From Actinomycetales bacterium (lineage in GTDB: Bacteria > Actinomycetota > Actinomycetes > Actinomycetales > Actinomycetaceae): 6,678 nt of DNA. This document shows positions 1-5,886 of this stretch, piece by piece; the stretch's first letter is position 1; the number at the start of each line of letters is the position of its first letter. The position numbers were made by a program, and so were the translations under genes. The notes under the pieces were generated by a model. It was given only the letters and a program-made list of their open reading frames with translations. It was not told where the DNA came from and searched no databases. Location of the stretch: assembly GCA_012513625.1 (NCBI GenBank), contig JAAZBW010000293.1, positions 1 through 6,678 on the forward strand. The letters are read 5' to 3'.

Positions 1-1088
1 CCGAGGTGCTCGACCCGGACGTGCTCACGATCGGCTTCGCCCGCCGTGTTCCCACCTACAAACGCCTTACCCTCATGCTCTCGGACCCCGAGCGTCTCAC
101 CCGGCTCCTCACGGACCCGGAGCGCCCGATCCAGATCGTGGTGGCCGGAAAGTCGCACCCTGATGACCTGCAGGGCGTCGGCCTCATCCAGCACCTCGTG
201 CAGTTCGCGGACAATCCCGCGGTCCGCAACCGGATCGTGTTCCTCCCGAACTACGACATCGAGATGGCGCAGGCCCTCATGCCTGGCTGCGATGTGTGGC
301 TGAACAACCCGTTGCGTCCGCTCGAGGCCTCGGGCACGTCCGGCATGAAGTGCGCCCTCAACGGTGCGCTCAACCTCTCCATCCTCGACGGCTGGTGGGA
401 CGAGATGTACGACGGCCAGAACGGCTGGGCGATCCCGACCGCCGACGGCGTGGAGGACCCGGCCCGCCGCGACTCGCTCGAGGCGACCGCCCTCTACGAC
501 CTCATCGAGGACGTGGTGGCGCCGCGCTTCTACGACCGCGACGCCAACGACATTCCGGGCTGCTGGCTCGAGAACATGCGTCACACCCTCTCGAACCTCG
601 GTCCGAAGGTGCAGGCCACCCGCATGGTGACCGACTACGTGGAGCAGCTCTACACGCCCACGGCCGCGTCGTACCGCCTCATGAACACCGACTTCGAGGG
701 AGCCAGGAAGCTCGCTGACTGGAAGAAGCGGGTGCGCGAGGGCTGGCAGGACGTGCGGGTGGAGACCGTGGACTCCTCCGGCTCGACGGAGGGCGCCCAG
801 ATCGGCGACACAATCTCCGTGGCCGCCACCGTGGCCCTCGGCTCGCTGACCCCGCAGGACGTGGAGGTCCAGCTCCTCTATGGCCGCGTGAGGGAGGACG
901 ACAACCTCGTGGACTTCCGGGTCACCCCGCTCGCGAACGGGCAGGACCTCGGCGGAGGCCGCTACGCCTACACGATCACGCACGAACTCTCCGTGGCCGG
1001 CCCGTTCGGCTACACGGTGCGCGTGGTGCCCGCGAACGCGGCGCTCGCCTCGGACACCGAGATGGCGCTCGTGGCAAACGCCGGCTGA
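1..1088 (+). CDS. glgP: Alpha-glucan (glycogen) phosphorylase, C-terminal part, 5' end missing
   Basis: This is the C-terminal 362 or so codons of a cytoplasmic GT35 phosphorylase that releases glucose-1-phosphate from glycogen or maltodextrin chain ends. The frame is open to the left edge, so the real start lies outside; the family is usually about 850 residues. The sequence GFARRVPTYKR at the start matches the phosphate-site block: two arginines at 42-47 and the lysine at 60-62 align with Lys568, Arg569 and Lys574 of muscle phosphorylase. The PLP Schiff-base lysine is in EASGTSGMKCALNG (codon 348-350), followed by NLSILDGWWDE. These variants mark the shorter bacterial alpha-glucan phosphorylase type (the group with an N-terminal DUF3417 domain), not the classical E. 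coli GlgP. From about position 710 on, a beta-rich tail (GDTISVAATVALGSL, then GPFGYTVRVVP) is typical of that type. It converges on trpS with a 52-nt gap. Together with the nearby glgX it points to glycogen degradation. Confidence 0.93.
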   Translation, partial: EVLDPDVLTIGFARRVPTYKRLTLMLSDPERLTRLLTDPERPIQIVVAGKSHPDDLQGVGLIQHLVQFADNPAVRNRIVFLPNYDIEMAQALMPGCDVWLNNPLRPLEASGTSGMKCALNGALNLSILDGWWDEMYDGQNGWAIPTADGVEDPARRDSLEATALYDLIEDVVAPRFYDRDANDIPGCWLENMRHTLSNLGPKVQATRMVTDYVEQLYTPTAASYRLMNTDFEGARKLADWKKRVREGWQDVRVETVDSSGSTEGAQIGDTISVAATVALGSLTPQDVEVQLLYGRVREDDNLVDFRVTPLANGQDLGGGRYAYTITHELSVAGPFGYTVRVVPANAALASDTEMALVANAG

Positions 1089-1140
1089 CGCTCGGAGACC
1101 CTCCCGCTTCTCGTCGCTGCGTGTTGGTCGGCGTGGCCGG

Positions 1141-2238
1141 TCAGTAGTCCATCTGCATCGCCTGGCGGACCTCGGAGAGGGTCTGCTCGGCGACGGCAGT
1201 GGCCCGCTCGTTCCCCTCCGCCAGGATCGCCCACAGCTGGGCGGGATCGGCGATCGCCTCGTTGCGGCGCTCACGGATGGGAGCGAAGTACTCGTTGACC
1301 GCCTCGGTCACGAGCTTCTTCAGGCCGCCGCCGCCCGCGTCTCCGAGTTCTTCGGCCACGGACTCGGGGGTGCGGTCGAGGCAGAGGGCCGCGAGCTGCA
1401 CCAGGTTGGAGACCTCGGGGCGCTTCTCCGGCTCGTAGGTGATGTGCCGGTCGGAATCGGTGACGGCACGCCTGATGAGGCGCGCCGTGGTGTCCGCATC
1501 CATGCCGATCTCGATCGTGTTGCCCTTGGACTTCGACATCTTGGTGCCGTCAGTGCCGAGCAGGAGCGGGACGTCGGAGAGGAGGGCCTCAGCGAACGGG
1601 AAGATCGGGGCCTCCGGGGTGGCACGGCCGTAGCGCTGGTCAAACCGGCTGGCGATCGTACGGGTGAGTTCGATGTGGGGGAGTTGGTCCTTGCCCACCG
1701 GCACCAGGTTCGCCTTGCAGAAGAGAATGTCTGCCGCCTGGTGGACCGGGAAGGTGAGCATGAGCCCGCTCATCGGCCGGTCCGAGTTCGCGAGCTCGTC
1801 CTTTACCGTGGGGTTGCGGCGCAGCTCCGAATCGGTGGTGAGGGCGAGGAAGGGCAGCATCAACTGGTTGAGCGCCGGGATCGAGGAGTGCGTGAAGATG
1901 GGGGTCCGCGCCGGGTCGATGCCCATCCCCACGTAGTCCGCAAGGGCATTCAGGACGTTCTCGCGGATCTCTCCCACGCCGTCGCGGTCGTAGATGACCT
2001 GGTAGTCGGCGATGAGGTTGAACTGCTCCACCCCCATCTCCTGCAGGCGTACCCGGTTCGCGTGCGAGCCGAAGTAGTGGCCGATGTGGAGGCGCCCCGT
2101 GGGCCTGTCGCCGGTCAGGACGCGGAAACGTCCGGGATCCGTGGCGAGCTGCCGCTCGATCTCGTTCGAGCGCGCCACGGAGCGCGCCAGGGATGCGTCG
2201 GATACGGAATCGGCGATGTCGCCCTCAAACTCGGTCAC
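1141..2238 (-). CDS. trpS: Tryptophanyl-tRNA synthetase (tryptophan--tRNA ligase), second bacterial type
   Basis: This class I aminoacyl-tRNA synthetase (365 aa) charges tRNA-Trp with tryptophan using ATP. The ATP-binding signature is exact: RPTGRLHIGHYFGS has HIGH at residues 51-54, and GTDGTKMSKSKGN has KMSKS at 233-237. The blocks RVLTGDRPTG (39-48), LRRNPTVKDE (139-148) and the C-terminal AEQTLSEVRQAM (350-361) match the second bacterial TrpRS group, as in the extra TrpS of Streptococcus pneumoniae, and not the E. coli or Bacillus SGIQPSG type. The first 38 residues are an extension before the catalytic core. It resembles extensions I recall from actinobacterial members, so I keep the GTG start at 2238; no ATG or GTG offers a better start before the core. 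No Shine-Dalgarno is visible, but a TAAACT hexamer sits 6 nt before the GTG, suggesting leaderless expression. It lies 47 nt downstream of glgX on the same strand, so read-through from glgX is also possible. Confidence 0.96.
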   Translation of the reverse strand: MTEFEGDIADSVSDASLARSVARSNEIERQLATDPGRFRVLTGDRPTGRLHIGHYFGSHANRVRLQEMGVEQFNLIADYQVIYDRDGVGEIRENVLNALADYVGMGIDPARTPIFTHSSIPALNQLMLPFLALTTDSELRRNPTVKDELANSDRPMSGLMLTFPVHQAADILFCKANLVPVGKDQLPHIELTRTIASRFDQRYGRATPEAPIFPFAEALLSDVPLLLGTDGTKMSKSKGNTIEIGMDADTTARLIRRAVTDSDRHITYEPEKRPEVSNLVQLAALCLDRTPESVAEELGDAGGGGLKKLVTEAVNEYFAPIRERRNEAIADPAQLWAILAEGNERATAVAEQTLSEVRQAMQMDY

Positions 2239-2276
2239 CCGGCAAGTTTACGTGGGCCGGGGGAGTGGACGGTCCA
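2239..2276 (-). promoter_or_regulatory. Probable leaderless promoter of trpS
   Basis: On the minus strand a -10-like hexamer TAAACT (2250 down to 2245) is followed by exactly 6 nt (TGCCGG) and then the GTG start at 2238. Transcription would therefore start at or within a base of the start codon. This is the layout of leaderless genes, which are common in Actinomycetota. The -35 is poor: TGGACC at 2276-2271 is the best TTGACA-like hexamer, but the 20-nt spacing is long. No purine-rich ribosome-binding site precedes the GTG, which fits the leaderless reading. Confidence 0.5.
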
Positions 2277-2285
2277 GCGTCCGCG

Positions 2286-4457
2286 TCACGGGTGGTGGGT
2301 GAGGTAGACCCGAATCGCGAGGCTGTCCATCCGGATCTCGGTTCCGGGCGCGTGCACCTTGAACTCGTCGGCGGGGACCTCCCACTCCGAGTCCCACACG
2401 AGTTCCCAGTCCACGCCGCGGCCCTCCGCGATCGTGACCGTGGCGGACCCGAGCGAGCCGTTCAGCACCACGAGTGCATCCCGGCCGTCGCTGTTGCCGG
2501 AGCGCAGCATCTGCAGGGTGCGCTGGTGCGGATCGTGCCATGTGTGGGCGGGCTTCGGATGGCCACTCGCATCGAACCAGGAGAGGTCCGGCAGCGTGTC
2601 CCCGGGAAGGGGCCGGCCGGAGGCGAAGCGCGTGGGCCGCAGGGCCGGGTTCTCGCGGCGTAGCCCCACGAGGTAGCACGCCGTGGAGAAGAGGTCCTCC
2701 TGCCACGGCTCGAGGTCCCAGTCGAACCACGAGATCTCGTTGTCCTGGCAGTACGCGTTGTTGTTGCCCTGCTGGGTGCGCCCGATCTCGTCGCCGCCGA
2801 GGATCATCGGCGTGCCGGTGGAGACGAGCAGCGTGCCGAGCAGGTTCCGTATCGAGCGCCGCCGCAGCGGCAGGATCACGGCGTTCGGCTCCTGGAGGGT
2901 CAGGTCGCCCTCGAAGCCGTGGTTCCACGAACGGTTGTCGTTCGTGCCGTCCCGGTTGTCCTCGCCGTTTGCGAGGTTGTGCTTCATGTCGTACTGCGTG
3001 AGGTCCCGCATGCTGAACCCGTCGTGGGCGGTCACGTAGTTCACGGACGCCATCGGGGTGCGGCCGCCTGGGATCTCACCGAAGCCGAACAGGTCCGCGG
3101 AGCCGGAGAGCCGGTTGCCCAGGTCCGAGGGCGGAGCCGGGGCGATGCCGCGGGAGAGCGCGTTCGCGTCCGCCAACCAGAACTGGCGGATGGTGCTCCG
3201 GTAGCGGTCGTTCCAGTCCCACATGGGGGCCGGGAACTGGCCGGTGCGCCACCCGGACGGGCCGAGGTCCCACGGCTCCGTGATGAGCTTGGTGTCCCGC
3301 AACACGGGGTCCGTGGTGAGCGCCACGAGGAATGCGTGGTGGGGCGAGAAGTGCTCCCGGCGCCGGCCCATGGTGGTGGCGAGGTCGAAGCGGAAGCCGT
3401 CCACACCCACTTCGGTCACCCAGTAGCGCAGGGAGTCGAGCGCCAACTGGACTACCGGGGTGTGCTGGAAATCGAGCGAGTTCCCGCAGCCCGTGTAGTC
3501 GATCATCGTGCCGTCGTCGGCGAGCACGTAGTAGGTGGGGGTGTCGAGGCCCCGGAGGGAGACGGTCGGTCCACCGTGGCCGCCCTCGCACGTGTGGTTG
3601 TAGACCACGTCGAGGATCACCTCGATCCCCGCATCGTGCAGGAGCTGGACCATTCCCTTGAACTCGTCGAGAACGGCCCCCGCGCCTGCGGCCTGGGAGG
3701 CGGCGGTGGCGTACGTGGGCTCGGGGGCGAAGAACGAGAGGGTGCTGTAGCCCCAGTAGTTCGTCTTGTTGAGTGCGGTCAGCGCCGGCTCCGGCATGTT
3801 CGCGTGGATTGGCAGCAACTCGATCGCAGTGATGCCGAGGCGCTGCAGGTGCGAAACCGTGTAGGGGTGCGCGAGCCCGGCGTACGTGCCGCGCAGTTCC
3901 TCCGGCAGGCCGGGGAGGGTCATGGTGAGGCCCTTCACGTGGGCCTCGTAGATGACTGTCTCCTCCCAGCGGGTGCGGGGCCGGGAGTGGAAGGCGGAGA
4001 AGGGCTGGTCGAGCACCACGCCACGGGCGGTGTGGTCTGCCGAGTCGAGGGTGGAGGCCACATACGGCTGGCCGGGCGCCCCGTTCTCCCACTCGTAGTC
4101 GTAGATCTCCGGGCCGTGCTGGATCTCTCCGGAGACTCCACGCGCGTACGGGTCGAGGAGGAGCTTCGCCGGGTTGTGGCGCTGGCCCTGCCCGGGATTC
4201 CAGCGGCCCCAGACGCGGAGGCCGTACTCGGTGCCCGCATGGATTCCGGGGATGTGGCCGTGCCACACGCCGAGGATCGGGCCCTGGAGGGTGTGGTTCT
4301 GCTCCACCCCATCCACGAAGAAGCACACATCAACCCTGGTGGCACGGGTGGCGCGAACCACCACGTCCACGCCGTCGCCCACGAGATAGGCGCCCATGCG
4401 GTGGATGTCCCCCGCGGGCGCCGAAACCGGATTCGGAGCGGCATCGACGAGAGTCAC
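2286..4457 (-). CDS. glgX: Glycogen debranching enzyme GlgX (isoamylase-type, GH13)
   Basis: This 723-residue cytoplasmic enzyme hydrolyses alpha-1,6 branch points, preferably the short stubs left when phosphorylase has trimmed glycogen. An N-terminal CBM48-like beta domain covers about residues 20-150 (GVWHGHIPGIHAGTEYGLRV, then NPAKLLLDPYA). The GH13 barrel follows, with DVVYNHT at 283-289, the nucleophile Asp358 in GVDGFRFDLA, the acid/base Glu394 in LITEPWD, and the transition-state Asp479 in VTAHDG. The GlgX/TreX hallmark QQGNNNAYCQDNEISWFDW is at 562-580. Length is normal for the family. The start is uncertain. GTG at 4457 lies just downstream of a TAGGGT hexamer. An in-frame ATG at codon 21 (4397) has a GGGGGA stretch 10 nt upstream and begins right at the domain (MGAYLVGDGVDV). 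The gene is divergent from the cysteine desulfurase gene and lies 47 nt upstream of trpS; the neighbouring phosphorylase supports a shared role in glycogen breakdown. Confidence 0.95.
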   Translation of the reverse strand: MTLVDAAPNPVSAPAGDIHRMGAYLVGDGVDVVVRATRATRVDVCFFVDGVEQNHTLQGPILGVWHGHIPGIHAGTEYGLRVWGRWNPGQGQRHNPAKLLLDPYARGVSGEIQHGPEIYDYEWENGAPGQPYVASTLDSADHTARGVVLDQPFSAFHSRPRTRWEETVIYEAHVKGLTMTLPGLPEELRGTYAGLAHPYTVSHLQRLGITAIELLPIHANMPEPALTALNKTNYWGYSTLSFFAPEPTYATAASQAAGAGAVLDEFKGMVQLLHDAGIEVILDVVYNHTCEGGHGGPTVSLRGLDTPTYYVLADDGTMIDYTGCGNSLDFQHTPVVQLALDSLRYWVTEVGVDGFRFDLATTMGRRREHFSPHHAFLVALTTDPVLRDTKLITEPWDLGPSGWRTGQFPAPMWDWNDRYRSTIRQFWLADANALSRGIAPAPPSDLGNRLSGSADLFGFGEIPGGRTPMASVNYVTAHDGFSMRDLTQYDMKHNLANGEDNRDGTNDNRSWNHGFEGDLTLQEPNAVILPLRRRSIRNLLGTLLVSTGTPMILGGDEIGRTQQGNNNAYCQDNEISWFDWDLEPWQEDLFSTACYLVGLRRENPALRPTRFASGRPLPGDTLPDLSWFDASGHPKPAHTWHDPHQRTLQMLRSGNSDGRDALVVLNGSLGSATVTIAEGRGVDWELVWDSEWEVPADEFKVHAPGTEIRMDSLAIRVYLTHHP

Positions 4458-4475
4458 ATCGAAGATTCAACCCTA
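4458..4475 (-). promoter_or_regulatory. Possible -10 element and very short leader of glgX
   Basis: On the minus strand TAGGGT (4475 down to 4470) fits the TANNNT -10 pattern and lies 12 nt before the GTG start, so the leader would be only about 6 nt. There is no usable Shine-Dalgarno between it and the GTG. No convincing -35 is present at the usual 16-18 nt spacing, where the sequence is instead the 4482-4495 palindrome and its flank. If translation starts at codon 21 (4397), the leader would be about 66 nt. Confidence 0.3.
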
Positions 4476-4481
4476 GTTCAG

Positions 4482-4495
4482 ACCTCAATTGAGGT
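4482..4495. promoter_or_regulatory. Perfect 14-bp palindrome ACCTCAATTGAGGT, candidate operator
   Basis: ACCTCAATTGAGGT equals its own reverse complement over all 14 bases. It sits in the AT-richer glgX-proximal end of the divergent region (18 of 43 bases G or C over 4458-4500 by hand count, against roughly two-thirds in the genes). It lies 6 nt upstream of the putative glgX -10 hexamer and would occupy the -10/-35 spacer, a classic place for a dimeric regulator. The regulator is unknown. The half-sites resemble those of a SoxR box (CCTCAA/TTGAGG) but lack its central 6 bp. Confidence 0.45.
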
Positions 4496-4622
4496 TTACG
4501 CACGGTGATTCCCGCCACCTCACCCCGATGGGTGTTGTGCCAGATGGGACCACGTGCGCACCGCTTTCCGGATTCCGGGCGCGGGGTGGCGCCTGCGGTT
4601 CCACCGGTGGCACGCTGGGCCG

Positions 4623-5852
4623 GTGCCGTACCTCGACCATGCCGCCTCCTCACCCCTGCGCCCCGCCGCGCGCGAGGCGTGGCTGCGCGCCTCACGCGCG
4701 GCGGGCAATCCGTCCGCCACACACGCCGACGGCCGCTCCTCCCGCCGGCTCCTCGAGGACGCCCGCGAGTCTGTGGCCTCCTCCCTCGGGGCCGATCCCG
4801 CGGAGGTGGTCTTCACCTCGGGAGGCACCGAGGCGGACAACCTCGCTGTGCTCGGGTCCGTCCGCACCTCGCCCCCTCGGTCCGTTCCGTCAACTCCCGA
4901 CGACGGCGCAGCCTCCTCCCGTAGTCCCGTCACCTCCGGCGACGGCGCAGCCTCCGTCCCGGAACTCGTCACCTCGGCCATCGAGCACCCCGCGGTGCTC
5001 GAGTCCGCCCACCTCCTCGAGTCCGAGGGCTACCGGGTGGCCCTCCTGCCCGTCCAGGCGAGCGGCGTCGTCGATGTCGTGGGGCTCGCGGAGGCCGTGG
5101 GGGAGGGCACACGGCTCGTTTCCCTCATGTGGGTCAACAACGAGACAGGAGTAGTTCAGCCAGTTGCGGAGGCGGTGGAGGCAGCCCACGGCGTGGGAGC
5201 GCTCGCCCACTCGGACGCGGTCCAGGCGGTGGGCCACGTCCCCTTCTCCTTCCGCGCATCCGGACTGGACCTCGCGAGCCTCTCCGGGCACAAGTTGGGA
5301 GCGCCCGTGGGAACGGGCGTCCTGCTCGCGCGGCGAGGGGTCACCCTCGCACCGGTTCAGGGCGGGGGAGGACAGGAGCGCGGCCTCCGCTCCGGCACCG
5401 TGGACGTGGCCGGTGCCGCGGCCCTCGCGGCCGCGCTCGCCGAGACCGTGGAGGGTCAGGAGAAGGAGACCGCCCGGCTCCTCGAACTCCGGCGGAGCAT
5501 CGAGCACGCGCTCTCCGAACTTGAGGGCGTCCGGGTCACCGGTGGCGCGCTCCCCGCGGAGTCGCGAGCCCCCCACATCGTGCACGCCGTCATCGAGGGG
5601 GTGCGCGCCGAAGCGCTCCTGTTCGGCCTCGACCGCGCCGGCATCTCCGCCTCCGCCGGCTCCGCCTGCCGCGCGGGCGTCCACCAGCCGAGCCATGTGG
5701 TGCTCGCCATGGGCGGCACCCCGGAAGAAGCGGGCGGCACCCTGCGTTGTAGCCTTGGGTGGACCACCACCCCGGCCGAGGTGGAGGCCCTCCTCGCGGC
5801 ACTTCCCGCGGCCGTGGAACGCGCCCGCGCCGCCGGCACGGGCCGCTCCTGA
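4623..5852 (+). CDS. Cysteine desulfurase, class I (IscS/NifS-like)
   Basis: This PLP enzyme turns L-cysteine into alanine and carries the sulfur as a cysteine persulfide. I start it at GTG 4623, giving MPYLDHAASSPLRP (409 aa), because the family begins at YLDHAA; the frame stays open upstream to 4554 but that part has no family match. Blocks seen, numbered from this start: TSGGTEADN (65-73), the PLP-stacking His122 in AIEHPAV, VNNETGV (171-177), Asp198 in HSDAVQAVG, the PLP lysine 224 in SLSGHKLGAP, and the sulfur-carrying Cys349 in SAGSACRAG. The cysteine loop is of class I (IscS/NifS), not the SufS class. Between ADNLAVLG and VTSAIEH there are 37 residues where E. coli IscS has about 12; this Ser/Pro/Gly/Ala-rich insertion carries a tandem duplication. 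mnmA follows 34 nt downstream, so its likely main job is to donate sulfur for tRNA thiolation, though Fe-S assembly is also possible. No clear Shine-Dalgarno precedes the start. Confidence 0.93.
   Translation: MPYLDHAASSPLRPAAREAWLRASRAAGNPSATHADGRSSRRLLEDARESVASSLGADPAEVVFTSGGTEADNLAVLGSVRTSPPRSVPSTPDDGAASSRSPVTSGDGAASVPELVTSAIEHPAVLESAHLLESEGYRVALLPVQASGVVDVVGLAEAVGEGTRLVSLMWVNNETGVVQPVAEAVEAAHGVGALAHSDAVQAVGHVPFSFRASGLDLASLSGHKLGAPVGTGVLLARRGVTLAPVQGGGGQERGLRSGTVDVAGAAALAAALAETVEGQEKETARLLELRRSIEHALSELEGVRVTGGALPAESRAPHIVHAVIEGVRAEALLFGLDRAGISASAGSACRAGVHQPSHVVLAMGGTPEEAGGTLRCSLGWTTTPAEVEALLAALPAAVERARAAGTGRS
4884..4961 (+). repeat. Imperfect tandem duplication inside the cysteine desulfurase gene
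   Basis: Two copies of about 38 nt lie at 4884-4921 and 4924-4961. A 16-bp core, CGACGGCGCAGCCTCC, is identical at 4901-4916 and 4940-4955 (offset 39, in frame). The 5' parts, 4884-4897 and 4924-4937, match at 12 of 14 bases but are offset by 40, so a one-base slip separates the two blocks. A further GTCACCTC recurs at 4929 and 4968, again offset 39. The protein shows DDGAAS and then GDGAAS. The repeat builds most of the extra loop after ADNLAVLG. Confidence 0.75.
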
Positions 5853-5876
5853 TCCCGCCCACACACGAACGAACCC

Positions 5877-5882
5877 AAAGGA
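5877..5882 (+). promoter_or_regulatory. Ribosome-binding site of mnmA
   Basis: AAAGGA lies 4 nt before the ATG at 5887. It is the only clear Shine-Dalgarno-like sequence before a start in this window and fixes the mnmA start, which also begins exactly at the family's MQVLAALSGGVDS. The spacing is slightly short. Its position in the 34-nt gap after the desulfurase stop fits translation of an internal gene of a joint transcript. Confidence 0.65.
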
Positions 5883-5886
5883 CTCC

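Noticed and set aside
1089..1140. Possible bidirectional terminator between the convergent glgP and trpS
   Set aside because: Only a weak 4-bp stem with a G-U pair (GGTC/GGCC around 1126-1138) can be drawn, with no U-tract on either strand. I cannot support a terminator.
2246..2252. Heptamer GTTTACG shared by the trpS (2246-2252) and glgX (4494-4500) upstream regions
   Set aside because: In trpS it overlaps the -10 hexamer, but in glgX it lies upstream of the palindrome at a different distance from the start. Two copies of 7 bp are too little to call a shared site.
4482..4495. SoxR operator
   Set aside because: The half-sites CCTCAA and TTGAGG agree with a SoxR box, but the central 6 bp are absent. 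This changes the spacing by about half a helical turn, so SoxR binding is not supported.
2919..4508. Long plus-strand open frame opposite glgX
   Set aside because: Its composition (rich in Val, Glu, Arg, Gly, His) is that of a frame antisense to a GC-rich gene, and glgX on the other strand shows complete catalytic motifs.
4554..4622. Upstream start of the cysteine desulfurase at GTG 4554
   Set aside because: The 23 extra residues show no family similarity, while GTG 4623 places the start directly at the conserved YLDHAA block.
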